11,977 nt of DNA. Source: Rhodobacter sp. GTDB lineage: Bacteria; Pseudomonadota; Alphaproteobacteria; Rhodobacterales; Rhodobacteraceae. The notes under the pieces were generated by a model, which searched no databases, had not been told where the DNA came from, and was given only the letters and a program-made list of their open reading frames with translations. The stretch lies in the NCBI GenBank assembly GCA_013824045.1, contig PNND01000359.1, positions 1 through 11,977 of the forward strand. The letters are read 5' to 3'. Below, piece by piece: positions 1 to 7,352 of the stretch (within the stretch, counting starts at the first letter, position 1; each line of letters starts with the position of its first letter). Made by a program: the position numbers and the translations under genes.

Positions 1-1
1 C

Positions 2-295
2 CAAGGCACAGCCGCCCGCATCCCCGCAGGCGCGCGCCTCTACGTCACCATTGATATCGATGGCTTCTGCCCCTCCATCGCGCCCGGCACGGGCACGCCA
101 AGCCATGGCGGGTTTCTCTACTACGAAGTGCTCGAAATCCTGCAGCAAGTCGCCCGCAACCACGATATCGTCGGGATCGACCTTGTCGAGGTCGCCCCCG
201 ATTATGACCGCGACGGCACAACAGCCATCCTTGCCGCGCAAGTGCTGCTCAATTTTCTGGGCTTCATCTTCCACGCCCGCAGCTTGCGGGATTAA
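2..295 (+). CDS. speB: Agmatinase / ureohydrolase family protein, C-terminal 97 residues (5' end outside window)
   Basis: The reading frame is open from the window edge to a TAA at 293-295. The fragment carries the ureohydrolase metal-site motif TIDIDGF (Asp18 and Asp20 of the fragment, expected Mn ligands) followed by APGTGTPSHGG. Further on, GIDLVEVAPDYD holds Glu63, the acidic residue that contacts the guanidino group in arginase-fold enzymes. These enzymes hydrolyse agmatine, or a related guanidino compound, to urea and an amine in the cytoplasm. The family is about 300-320 residues, so roughly two thirds is missing upstream. The DGFxPSIAPGTGTPSHGG form resembles proteobacterial proteins annotated as agmatinase, but substrate cannot be fixed from a C-terminal fragment; guanidinobutyrase or another ureohydrolase is possible. 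The gene ends 28 bases before the convergent small gene at 324-455. Confidence 0.85.
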   Translation, partial: QGTAARIPAGARLYVTIDIDGFCPSIAPGTGTPSHGGFLYYEVLEILQQVARNHDIVGIDLVEVAPDYDRDGTTAILAAQVLLNFLGFIFHARSLRD

Positions 296-317
296 CCCCG
301 GCGGTCAGACAGGAACG

Positions 318-332
318 AAGGGCTCAGCCCTT
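318..332 (+). terminator. Possible weak terminator between convergent genes
   Basis: AAGGGC-tca-GCCCTT forms a 6-bp stem with a 3-base loop, 22 bases after the ureohydrolase stop. The T-rich stretch GTTCTTGT follows on the + strand. The stem spans the stop codon of the convergent small gene on the other strand, so it could act in both directions. The T tract is interrupted and the stem is short, so this is only a candidate. Confidence 0.3.
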
Positions 333-455
333 GTTCTTGTCCTGGCTTGCCGAAATCCGCGATGCCGAATTGGCCACCACAACAACGGCGGCCTTGGGCT
401 TTTCCTTCTTCGGCTTCTTGATTTCCTTGTTGGAACGCATCTGTCCTTTGGCCAT
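324..455 (-). CDS. Small lysine-rich conserved hypothetical protein (43 aa)
   Basis: This 43-residue protein starts MAKGQMRSNK and continues with a basic stretch. Nine of its first 21 residues are Lys or Arg. A short run of four valines, a Ser/Ala-rich segment and a KNKG end follow. The ATG at 455 is preceded by a strong ribosome binding site, GGAGAGG, eight bases upstream, which decides this start over the upstream in-frame ATG at 557. Short proteins beginning MAKGQxRSN(K/R)E and rich in KKPKKEK occur widely in proteobacteria as hypothetical proteins (recalled, not searched). No function is known to me; the charge would suit nucleic acid or ribosome contact, but that is a guess. It has no signal peptide or membrane segment. 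It lies downstream of aglK on the same strand, 148 bases away, and is probably transcribed separately. Confidence 0.75.
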   Translation of the reverse strand: MAKGQMRSNKEIKKPKKEKPKAAVVVVANSASRISASQDKNKG

Positions 456-603
456 CGGCCCATCCTCTCCGGCTTGGCCGGGATGGTCCTGTGACCAGAT
501 CGGCAAGGGCGCGCGCCAGATTGCGGGGGCAATGATCTGCACCCGCCGCTGTCCCATACCCTGCTCTGCGCCCCGCCGTGGCCGCTGTCAACCGACCTGA
601 CGG

Positions 604-1689
604 TCAGCGATACAGAAGCGACAGGCCATTGGCGAACAAATGCACCTTGTTTGCCGCCGCCGACAGCGTCACCGTCTTGTGCCGCAGATCGGCATGGATA
701 CCCGGCAGCTTTGCCACCACCTGCGCCGCCTCATCCTGCCGCTTGAAGTAGAGCAGGGTCACTTCCCCTAGCGCCTCGGTGATCTCCACTTCGCCGGTGA
801 ACATCCCCTCTTCCGAGGTCTCAAGAAAATCCTCCGGCCTCACCCCGACATTCACCTTCAGCCCCATGTCGGCGGCTTGCGTCGGCACCGCCGACCGCGC
901 GATCCCACCATTCGCCAAGCGCACCACTGTCTGCGCCCCGGTCGAGATCACCTCGCCGGGCAACAGGTTCATCGACGGGCTGCCGATGAACTGCGCCACG
1001 AACTCGTTCTTCGGCCGCTCATAAAGTTCCAGCGGCGCGCCCACCTGGCTGATCCCGCCACCCGCAAGAACCACGATCCGCGATGCCAGCGTCATCGCCT
1101 CCACCTGATCATGCGTCACGTAGATCATCGTGGAATTGGGCATCTGTTCCTTCAGCTGCGCAATCTCGATCCGCGTCGCGACGCGCAGGGCGGCATCAAG
1201 GTTCGAAAGCGGCTCGTCGAACAGATAGACCTTCGGGTCGCGCACGATCGACCGCCCGATCGCCACGCGCTGCCGCTGCCCGCCCGACAACGCCTTGGGC
1301 AACCGGTCCAGATAGGGCGTCAACTGCAGGATCTTGGCCGCCTTGTCGACGGCGGCGTTGATCTCCGCCGCGCTCTTCTTGGCGATCTTCAACGCAAAGG
1401 CCATGTTGTCGCGTACCGTCATATGCGGGTAAAGCGCATAGGATTGGAACACCATCGCAATGCCGCGCTGCGCGGGCGGGATCTCGTTCATCCGCACCCC
1501 ATCGATGCTGAAATCCCCGCCCGTGATCCGCTCCAGCCCCGCGATCATCCGCAAGAGCGTGGATTTCCCACAGCCGGAAGGCCCGACAAAGACGATCAAC
1601 TCGCCCGTCTTGATATCAAGGTTGATGTCCCGCAGAACCTTCACCTCGCCATAGGCCTTTTCGACATTGACCAGCTTCAGTTCCGCCAT
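604..1689 (-). CDS. aglK: Alpha-glucoside ABC transporter ATP-binding protein AglK (UgpC/MalK type)
   Basis: This 361-residue cytoplasmic ATPase energises the AglEFG importer. Visible motifs in order are Walker A GPSGCGKST (36-44), Q-loop Gln82, signature LSGGQ (134-138), Walker B VYLFDEP (154-160, catalytic Glu159), D-loop SNLD and H-loop His193. From about residue 240 comes a TOBE/MalK-like regulatory domain, starting near GSPSMNLLPG. Length and motifs are typical of the CUT1-family ATPases that serve sugar importers. The ATG at 1689 has GGGAGGA six bases upstream, so a longer frame reaching 2079, which would overlap aglA, is rejected. The gap to the aglA stop is 14 bases and this is the last operon gene. 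No convincing terminator was found in the 148 bases after it. ATPases of this type sometimes serve several sugar importers; its place here makes AglEFG the obvious partner. Confidence 0.95.
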   Translation of the reverse strand: MAELKLVNVEKAYGEVKVLRDINLDIKTGELIVFVGPSGCGKSTLLRMIAGLERITGGDFSIDGVRMNEIPPAQRGIAMVFQSYALYPHMTVRDNMAFALKIAKKSAAEINAAVDKAAKILQLTPYLDRLPKALSGGQRQRVAIGRSIVRDPKVYLFDEPLSNLDAALRVATRIEIAQLKEQMPNSTMIYVTHDQVEAMTLASRIVVLAGGGISQVGAPLELYERPKNEFVAQFIGSPSMNLLPGEVISTGAQTVVRLANGGIARSAVPTQAADMGLKVNVGVRPEDFLETSEEGMFTGEVEITEALGEVTLLYFKRQDEAAQVVAKLPGIHADLRHKTVTLSAAANKVHLFANGLSLLYR

Positions 1690-1703
1690 GGCCCGTCCTC
1701 CCT

Positions 1704-3329
1704 TTATGCCTTGCGTGCGATGCAGCAGCCCCAACCCGGCAACCGCACCTCTCCCGCCGTTGCAGCGATGCTGCCCACGGCCTCCCCGATCTGTTCCCAG
1801 CGCCCCTCGGGCAAGCGCACCATGGCCGGTGCCTCGCCCAGATTGAACGCGCAGAATATCGTCTCCGCCCCCAACCGGACAAAGGAGAACACCTCGTCCG
1901 TCGCGGCCCAGGCCGTCATCGCGCCGTCGCGCAGCACCGAATGCCCAGCCCGGAACGCCAGCACCGCGCGATAGTGGTGCAGCATCGACCCCGCATCCGC
2001 CTCTTGCGCTGCTACCGACAGGGGGCGATGCGGCGCGGTCACCGGCAACCACGCCCGCTCGGCACTCGAAAACCCGCACAATGCATTATCCGTGGCCCAG
2101 ACCATCGGCGTCCGGCACCCGTCGCGGCCTTTGAATTCCGGCCAAAACTCGATGCCATACGGGTCCTGCAATTCCTCAAAGCCGATCTCCGCCTCGGGCA
2201 GCGCCAATTCCTCGCCTTGATACAAACAGACCGACCCGCGCAGACACATCAGCATGGTCGCATAGACCCGTGCCGCCGCATCCGACAGGCCCCAGCGGGT
2301 GACATGGCGCACCGTGTCGTGGTTTGAATAGGCCCAACAGGGCCATGCATCCGGGGCCGCCGCCGCCAGCCGGTCAAAGGTCCGCGCTGCCAGACCCGCC
2401 GTCAACCGCGCCGGTTGCAGCATCTCGAACGGGTAGCACATCTGCACCTTGTCGCCGCCCGACGTATATTCGGCCATAATCTCAAGCCCACGCTGGGCAT
2501 CGCCCACCTCGCCCACCGCTGCCGCCCCGTAAGGCTCCAGCACCGCCCGGAATTTCCGTAGGAATTCAAGGTTCTCCGGCTGGTTCTTTGAAAACAGATG
2601 CAGCTGATGGTTATAGGGGTTCACGCTCGGCGCGATACTGTCATTGCGCAATTCCTTGGGCAGTGACGGGTTGTCGCGCAGATACTTGTCGGCGAAATAG
2701 AAGTTGATCGTGTCCAACCGGAACCCGTTCACCCCCCGCGCCAGCCAGAACCGCGCCACATCCAAAAGCGCCTCCTGCACCGGTTCATGGTGCAGATTCA
2801 GATCCGGCTGGCTGGTCAGGAAGTTGTGCAGATAATACTGCTCGCGCCGCCCATCCCAGGCCCAGGCGCTGCCACCGAACACCGACAACCAGTTGTTGGG
2901 CGGCGTGCCATCCGGCTTCGGCTCCGCCCAGACATACCAATCCGCCTTGGCATTCCCCCGGTCCTTCCGGCTTTCCGCAAACCACGGATGCTTGTCGCTG
3001 GTATGCGACAGCACCAGATCGATCATCACCTTCAGGCCCAACTCGCCCGCCCGCGCCACCACCCGGTCGAAATCCGCAAGGCTGCCGAACATCGGATCGA
3101 CGTCGCAATAGTCGCTGACGTCATAGCCGAAATCCTTCATCGGGCTGGTGAAGAACGGGCTGATCCAGATCGCATCCGCTCCCAGCGCCGCGATATGCGG
3201 CAGCCGCTCGACCACCCCGCCCAGATCACCAATCCCATCGCCATTGCTGTCCTGAAAGCTGCGGGGGTAGATCTGATAGATCACCGCCCCGCGCCACCAG
3301 TTGGCATCATGGCCGATCACGTCCGTCAT
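1704..3329 (-). CDS. aglA: Alpha-glucosidase AglA (GH13, cytoplasmic)
   Basis: This 541-residue GH13 enzyme hydrolyses terminal alpha-glucosidic bonds of imported sugars. The (beta/alpha)8 barrel begins at WWRGAVIYQIYPRSF (11-25). Conserved region I is DLVLSHTS (104-111) and region V is QPDLNLH (174-180). Region II, GFRLDT, holds the nucleophile Asp206; region III, VGEVGD, the acid/base Glu274; region IV, SNHDTVR, the transition-state Asp338. All three catalytic residues are present. No signal peptide is visible, which fits hydrolysis after uptake. The order and sequence resemble AglA of the rhizobial agl operon, which acts on sucrose, maltose and trehalose; exact preference cannot be read here, and an oligo-1,6-glucosidase activity is an alternative. 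The start at 3329 follows the aglG stop by 14 bases, with only a weak purine-rich site (GAAAGACGGAAAGA), suggesting translational coupling. Confidence 0.95.
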   Translation of the reverse strand: MTDVIGHDANWWRGAVIYQIYPRSFQDSNGDGIGDLGGVVERLPHIAALGADAIWISPFFTSPMKDFGYDVSDYCDVDPMFGSLADFDRVVARAGELGLKVMIDLVLSHTSDKHPWFAESRKDRGNAKADWYVWAEPKPDGTPPNNWLSVFGGSAWAWDGRREQYYLHNFLTSQPDLNLHHEPVQEALLDVARFWLARGVNGFRLDTINFYFADKYLRDNPSLPKELRNDSIAPSVNPYNHQLHLFSKNQPENLEFLRKFRAVLEPYGAAAVGEVGDAQRGLEIMAEYTSGGDKVQMCYPFEMLQPARLTAGLAARTFDRLAAAAPDAWPCWAYSNHDTVRHVTRWGLSDAAARVYATMLMCLRGSVCLYQGEELALPEAEIGFEELQDPYGIEFWPEFKGRDGCRTPMVWATDNALCGFSSAERAWLPVTAPHRPLSVAAQEADAGSMLHHYRAVLAFRAGHSVLRDGAMTAWAATDEVFSFVRLGAETIFCAFNLGEAPAMVRLPEGRWEQIGEAVGSIAATAGEVRLPGWGCCIARKA

Positions 3330-3343
3330 TCTTTCCGTCTTTC

Positions 3344-4483
3344 TCACTTCACCGATCCGGCCAACAGGCCGCGGACCAGATATTTCTGCATGGCAAAGAA
3401 CACCACCAGCGGCACCGCAATCGACACAAAGGCCGAGGCGGACAGGATCTCCCAATCCCCACCCCGCGACCCCATAAGGTTGACGATATTCCCCGTCAGC
3501 ACCTGCTCATCATTTCCCGTGCCAAGGAACACCAAGGCCACCAGCAGATCATTCCACGTCCACAGAAACTGAAAGATCGCGAAAGAGGCCAGCGCGGGAA
3601 AGCTAAGCGGTAGGATGATCTTCACGAAAATCTGGAAATCCGTCGCCCCATCCACCCGCGCATTCTCGATGATATCGCGCGGCAACCCGGCCATGTAGTT
3701 GCGCAGCAAGTAAATTGCCAAAGGCAAACCAAACCCGGTATGCGCGAGCCAGATACCCAAATATCCCTTGCCGATGCCAACCGCATTGTGGATCTGCAAC
3801 AGCGGGATCAGCGCCAGTTGCAACGGCACCACCAACAGCCCCACGATGGTTGCGATCAACAGCGCCCGCCCCGGAAAATCCATCCACGCCAGCGCATAGG
3901 CGGCAAAGGCCGCAATCAGGATCGGGATGATCGTCGCAGGGATCGCCACCGTAGCCGTATTCATGAAGGCCTGAAAGATCGACTGCCCCGCCATCGGGCT
4001 GAACAGCACCGTGTTGTAATTGTTCAGCGAAAACTCAGGCGGGGTTGCAGCCGTAGTAAAGATACGCGGCAGCCGTGTGCCTTCGGTGCTGACGGGCGAT
4101 GTCAGCACATAGCTGCCATCGGCCTGCACTGCCACAGTTTGCCCATCGTCCAGTTCCGCCACCGCGCCGGGAGCAAAGGCGGCAGGCTCGCGCGAAGACG
4201 TACCCCATGCGCTGACTGTGGTGCCGCCGTCTCCGAACAGTCGCCCTTCGATCACGAACATCCCGTCCCGCGGCACTTCCGCCCCTTCGACCCGGATCGG
4301 CGACAATTGCTGCTCCTGCGTGAACAGCGCGTTCCACCAGCCCGACGACACGATCTGATCGCCTGACCGGAAGGATGACACCAACAGCCCGATGGTTGGG
4401 ATCACCCACAGCAGCACCAACAGCCCAACCGAAAGATGCACGGCCCAGGTCAGCGCGGGTTTCTTGCCAGCAATGTTTTCCAT
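3344..4483 (-). CDS. aglG: Alpha-glucoside ABC transporter permease AglG (MalG-type)
   Basis: This 379-residue inner-membrane permease pairs with AglF. After the first membrane segment (about 14-36) comes a hydrophilic stretch of about 115 residues (40-155), probably periplasmic, which ordinary MalG-like permeases of about 280 residues lack. Five further hydrophobic segments follow, at about 170-198, 206-230, 240-260, 296-318 and 347-368. The cytoplasmic EAA loop is ENARVDGATDFQIFVKIILP (273-292), where the ATPase AglK would dock. The long loop contains Gly- and Asp-rich, beta-type sequence and could contact AglE or substrate. I recall AglG of other alphaproteobacteria also being near 380 residues, so the loop may be a subfamily trait. 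The start at 4483 has a G-rich ribosome binding site, and the gap from the aglF stop is 16 bases. Confidence 0.93.
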   Translation of the reverse strand: MENIAGKKPALTWAVHLSVGLLVLLWVIPTIGLLVSSFRSGDQIVSSGWWNALFTQEQQLSPIRVEGAEVPRDGMFVIEGRLFGDGGTTVSAWGTSSREPAAFAPGAVAELDDGQTVAVQADGSYVLTSPVSTEGTRLPRIFTTAATPPEFSLNNYNTVLFSPMAGQSIFQAFMNTATVAIPATIIPILIAAFAAYALAWMDFPGRALLIATIVGLLVVPLQLALIPLLQIHNAVGIGKGYLGIWLAHTGFGLPLAIYLLRNYMAGLPRDIIENARVDGATDFQIFVKIILPLSFPALASFAIFQFLWTWNDLLVALVFLGTGNDEQVLTGNIVNLMGSRGGDWEILSASAFVSIAVPLVVFFAMQKYLVRGLLAGSVK

Positions 4484-4499
4484 ATCTGCCCCCCGCGCC

Positions 4500-5723
4500 T
4501 CAGCGCATTTCCTTGCGCGCGCTATAGACGTTCCAGATCAGGATCGGTGTCACCAGAAGCAGGATCACCATCGCACTGGCCGACCCCACCCCCCAATCCA
4601 CGGCGACAAACAGCTTGTCATACATGTAATTGGCCAGAACCTGCGTCTCTTGCTGCCCGCCCGTCATGGCGCGCACGATATCGAACACCTTCAGCACGGT
4701 GATGGTGATGGTGGTCCAGACCACCACGATCGTGCCCATGATCTGCGGCACCTTGATCTGAAAGAAAATCTGGAACGGATTGGCCCCGTCGATGATTGCG
4801 GCCTCGATCGTATCCTCCGGCACACCACGCAGGGCGGCTGACAGGATCACCATGGCAAAACCGGTCTGCAACCAGATCAGCACCGCCATCAGGAATATGT
4901 TGTTCCAGAAGGGGATCTGCAACCAGAACTGCGGCTCACCATAGGGCAATTGCGCGGTTGCGGCCCCAACTGACCCGGTCACACCCAGATAAACAAGCCA
5001 AAGACCGATCACCACGCCCACAGCCCGCAAGCCGCGCGCCACAAGCCCGCCCTCCGACATTGCCTTGACCTGCCCCCAGATCACAAAGGCCACCGCTGCG
5101 GCAAAGGCCAACAGGATCAGCACAGGCAGCACCCGCAAGATCAGAACCGATCCCGCGCCCCCCTCAAACTGCAACCAGATCGCGTTCAGAATGCCGATCT
5201 GCGTTTGTCCGGCCTCGCGCGTGTCATAGATCAGCTTCCAGATCACGGATGCGCCAACGAAGGAAATCGCCATCGGCATGAAGATCATCGACTTGGCGAT
5301 GTTGCCCCAGCGGATGCGGTCCGTCAGTTGCGCCGCGAGCAACCCAAAGGCCGTCGACATCGCAGGCACCACGATCAGCCAGACCATGTTATTGCGCAGG
5401 GATTCCCAAAACTTGTCCTCGCCCAGCATCTGGCGGTAATTGTCCAAGCCCACGAAAACCAGATCGCCGGCCTCGTTGCGGTTCAACGACAACCAGAAGG
5501 TCGCAAAGACCGGATAGGCAAGGTACAGGCCCAAAGCCAAGACAGCAGGCAGCAGGAAAAGCCAAGGCCGCACTGCATTGGCGCGGGTTATGTTGCGGCC
5601 AGCCATAGGCCCGCTCGCCGGAAAAATCACTTTGTCGAGGACAATGTTCGACAGCCAGAAATACCCGACACAGCCACCCACACCAATCATGATGGTCAGC
5701 AGTGCCAAAATGGCCTGTTCCAT
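4500..5723 (-). CDS. aglF: Alpha-glucoside ABC transporter permease AglF (MalF-type), with extra hydrophobic insertion
   Basis: This 407-residue inner-membrane permease forms the sugar channel with AglG. An N-terminal hydrophobic segment (4-24) precedes the permease core, which begins at VRPWLFLLPAVLALGLYLAYP (51-71). The EAA loop for docking AglK is EAAIIDGANPFQIFFQIKVP (307-326). Between core helices near 145-166 and 274-296 sits an insertion of about 70 residues (roughly 187-258). It has two long hydrophobic stretches (192-216 and 232-256) split by a charged linker, KAMSEGGLVARG. I count about nine hydrophobic segments, against six in a standard core. The frame is continuous, so this is not a visible frameshift. 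The ATG at 5723 follows a strong GGGAGGGGA site. A 117-base spacer with a strong stem-loop separates it from aglE. Confidence 0.93.
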   Translation of the reverse strand: MEQAILALLTIMIGVGGCVGYFWLSNIVLDKVIFPASGPMAGRNITRANAVRPWLFLLPAVLALGLYLAYPVFATFWLSLNRNEAGDLVFVGLDNYRQMLGEDKFWESLRNNMVWLIVVPAMSTAFGLLAAQLTDRIRWGNIAKSMIFMPMAISFVGASVIWKLIYDTREAGQTQIGILNAIWLQFEGGAGSVLILRVLPVLILLAFAAAVAFVIWGQVKAMSEGGLVARGLRAVGVVIGLWLVYLGVTGSVGAATAQLPYGEPQFWLQIPFWNNIFLMAVLIWLQTGFAMVILSAALRGVPEDTIEAAIIDGANPFQIFFQIKVPQIMGTIVVVWTTITITVLKVFDIVRAMTGGQQETQVLANYMYDKLFVAVDWGVGSASAMVILLLVTPILIWNVYSARKEMR

Positions 5724-5759
5724 ATCGTCCCCTCCCGAAATCTTGGATCAATGCGGCTG

Positions 5760-5791
5760 CCCAGTAGCCCTGGGTCTTCGTCCGTAAAGAC
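5760..5791 (-). other. Two small hairpins in the aglE-aglF spacer
   Basis: Two weak inverted repeats follow the main stem-loop in the transcript direction. The first is GTCTT/AAGAC (arms 5787-5791 and 5774-5778). The second is CCCAG/CTGGG (arms 5770-5774 and 5760-5764). Each has a 5-bp stem. They abut the large stem-loop, so about half of the 117-base spacer can fold. Alone each could arise by chance. Confidence 0.3.
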
Positions 5792-5820
5792 ACCGGCCCG
5801 GCACTTGTGCCGGACCGGTG
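5791..5820 (-). other. Strong intercistronic stem-loop between aglE and aglF
   Basis: On the transcribed strand CACCGGTCCGGCAC, AA, GTGCCGGGCCGGTG form a nearly perfect 14-bp inverted repeat. The single non-Watson-Crick position becomes a U-G wobble in this strand's RNA but an A-C mismatch on the other strand, so it favours the agl transcript. It begins 20 bases after the aglE stop. The following bases, TCTTTACGG, give a short imperfect U tract. The likely role (inference) is to protect the aglE mRNA from 3' decay, or to terminate part of the transcripts, so that binding protein is made in excess of permease, as known for malE and other binding-protein genes. Confidence 0.75.
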
Positions 5821-5840
5821 CAGATCAAGCGATCAGCCGA

Positions 5841-7187
5841 TCACTTCGGCCAGCTGGACTGGATCGTATCCGCAACTTCCTGCGCCGACTTGCCGCCGAC
5901 ATAGTCGACCATGCCGGTCCAGAACGAACCCGCACCCACGGCGCCCGGCATCAGGTCGGATGCGTCAAAGCGGAAGGTCGTCGCATTGGCCAGGATCTCG
6001 CCCTGCTTCTTAAGCGCGGCCGACCCATACAGATCGACGTTCACACCCGTATGCGGGGTGACGAACCCGGTCTGCGCCATCCAGACTTCATGCGCGATCG
6101 GCGTCTTCAGGAACTCGATAAAGGCGCGTGCCGCTTCCGAATCCTTCATGATGAAGGCAAGCGTGCCCGCACCCAGAACCGGCTGCCCCAGATCCTTTTC
6201 GGCATAAGCCGGGAAATAGAAGAAGTCGGCATCGGTGCCCAATTCCGTGCCTTCGGGGAAGAAGGACGGGATGAACGACGCTTGACGGTGCATGTAGCAC
6301 GCCGGCGGCGACGCAAAGAGACCCTTCGGGCTGTCGCGGAAGTCGGTCGAGGCGACGGCAGCTGCGCCACCGGCAACATAGGCATCATTCTTGGCGAATG
6401 CGCCGAACTCGTCGATCGCGGCCACGACTTCGGGGCTGTTGAACGGCAGTTCATTCCGCACCCAAGCGTCATATACTGCCGGCGGCTGCGTGCGCAGCAT
6501 CATGTCCTCAACCCAGTCGGTCGCGGGCCAGCCGGTCGCACCGCCCGAACCCAGCCCGATGCACCACGGCGTGCCACCATCAGCCACGATCTGATCGGTC
6601 AGCGCCTTCAGCTCTTCCATCGTCGTGGGCACGGCATAACCCGCATCCTCGAAGTTTTCGGGGCTGTACCAGACCAGCGACTTCACGTCGGCCTTGTAGG
6701 GGAAGGCAAACAGCTGCTCGGCCCCGTCTTGGCCTTTCGACGTGCCAAGCGCCGCCCAAGAAGCGCCGGCGCCGTAGTTGTCAGTCAACCACTGCGCGGT
6801 TTCCGCACCCAGCGGAACCACAAAGCCTTTGCCAGCCAGATCGGCGATCAGGCCCGGCTGCGGCAGCACGGCCACATCCGGGGGCGAACCCGCTTCGGCA
6901 TCAATGATGATCTGCTGTTCATAGCCTTCCGACGATGAATAGTTCACCGTCACGCCCGAGGCGGCGGTGAAATAGGCCAGCATCGACTCGACAAGGACCT
7001 GATCCTCGCCGCGCCACGGCCCGAACAGCGTGATCGACTGCCCTTCAAGGTTGGTCGCCGCGTCAAAGGCGTTGTAGCTGTCCCAGTTGAACGCGCCCTC
7101 GCCTACCGGAAATTTCAGGTCCTGCGCCGAAGCCGCACCCGACAGAAGCGCAAGCGCTGCTGCGCTTGCCATAAACTTTGCTTTCAT
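5841..7187 (-). CDS. aglE: Periplasmic alpha-glucoside-binding protein AglE
   Basis: This is a 448-residue extracytoplasmic solute-binding protein of the CUT1 (family 1) type, and the first gene of the operon. A clear signal peptide is present: Lys-containing N-terminus, hydrophobic core (7-16) and an ASA cleavage site before Gln22. The mature part begins like other sugar-binding proteins, with SITLFGPWRGEDQ (59-71). A YEQQI segment and the PPDVAVLPQPG stretch line the first lobe. GTLAFIMKDSEAARAFIEFL in the C-terminal half is typical of this family. It would deliver alpha-glucosides to AglFG. The ATG at 7187 follows GGGAGGA by four bases, so the in-frame ATG at 7271 is not used; that ATG also lies upstream of the predicted transcript start. 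The leader contains a small GC hairpin, and expression probably answers to AglR through operator-like sites upstream. Confidence 0.94.
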   Translation of the reverse strand: MKAKFMASAAALALLSGAASAQDLKFPVGEGAFNWDSYNAFDAATNLEGQSITLFGPWRGEDQVLVESMLAYFTAASGVTVNYSSSEGYEQQIIIDAEAGSPPDVAVLPQPGLIADLAGKGFVVPLGAETAQWLTDNYGAGASWAALGTSKGQDGAEQLFAFPYKADVKSLVWYSPENFEDAGYAVPTTMEELKALTDQIVADGGTPWCIGLGSGGATGWPATDWVEDMMLRTQPPAVYDAWVRNELPFNSPEVVAAIDEFGAFAKNDAYVAGGAAAVASTDFRDSPKGLFASPPACYMHRQASFIPSFFPEGTELGTDADFFYFPAYAEKDLGQPVLGAGTLAFIMKDSEAARAFIEFLKTPIAHEVWMAQTGFVTPHTGVNVDLYGSAALKKQGEILANATTFRFDASDLMPGAVGAGSFWTGMVDYVGGKSAQEVADTIQSSWPK

Positions 7188-7202
7188 TTCATCCTCCCGA
7201 TT

Positions 7203-7220
7203 CCCCGCCCTCTCGCGGGG
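7203..7220 (-). other. GC-rich hairpin in the aglE leader
   Basis: CCCCGC-gagagg-GCGGGG makes a 6-bp all-GC stem with a 6-base loop. On the aglE transcript it lies just upstream of the ribosome binding site (about 7191-7197). No U run follows, so it is not a terminator. It might stabilise the 5' end of the mRNA or limit translation; this is unproven and no riboswitch class is recognised. Confidence 0.4.
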
Positions 7221-7248
7221 CTTTAACCAACTGCAGTCAGAATCAATC

Positions 7249-7262
7249 CCAAACCGCTTTGG
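7249..7262. promoter_or_regulatory. LacI-type operator-like site 1 (aglE start region)
   Basis: CCAAACCGCTTTGG is a CG-centred near-palindrome (six of seven arm pairs match), as expected for LacI-family operators. It shares AAACCGnTTTGGAT with site 4. It falls at about +1 to +14 of the predicted aglE transcript, where a bound repressor would block initiation. Confidence 0.6.
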
Positions 7263-7269
7263 ATGGCGC

Positions 7270-7298
7270 ACAGTTGCCGATCCCCTTTCTCAAGTCAA
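7270..7298 (-). promoter_or_regulatory. Candidate promoter of the aglEFGAK operon
   Basis: On the reverse strand TTGACT (7293-7298) and AACTGT (7270-7275) are spaced by 17 bases. The -35 matches five of six consensus bases; the -10 is poor, keeping A at position 2 and T at position 6. Transcription would start near 7263, giving a leader of about 75 bases. The placement between operator-like sites 1 and 2 supports it. Confidence 0.4.
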
Positions 7299-7300
7299 TT

Positions 7301-7312
7301 CAAAGCGCGTTG
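7301..7312. promoter_or_regulatory. LacI-type operator-like site 2 (upstream of the aglE -35)
   Basis: CAAAGCGCGTTG is a CG-centred imperfect palindrome. Read on the reverse strand as CCAACGCGCTTTGAA (7313-7299), it agrees with site 1 extended by one base in 12 of 15 positions. It lies just upstream of the predicted aglE -35 box. It is weaker than sites 1 and 3 and may be an auxiliary site. Confidence 0.4.
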
Positions 7313-7352
7313 GAACCGATCACAAAGCCCGCTTTTTGCCCCCTTCCCCGGC

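Noticed and set aside
553..591. TTGACA at 586-591 (reverse strand) as a promoter for the small gene at 324-455
   Set aside because: The only TA-containing -10 candidate (553-560) lies about 25-27 bases away, outside the usual 16-18 spacing, so no promoter is called.
456..603. Search for a terminator after aglK
   Set aside because: Only 4-bp stems such as GACC/GGTC near the stop were found, and no T tract follows, so none is annotated.
877..1974. A 365-residue forward-strand open frame opposite aglK and aglA
   Set aside because: The Arg/His-rich composition and complete overlap with genes whose catalytic motifs are intact mark it as a shadow frame.
5205..6938. A 577-residue forward-strand open frame across the aglF-aglE region
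   Set aside because: It is antisense to two well-supported genes, crosses their spacer, has no recognisable domain, and is rich in Arg, His, Gln and Pro as expected for a shadow frame in GC-rich DNA.
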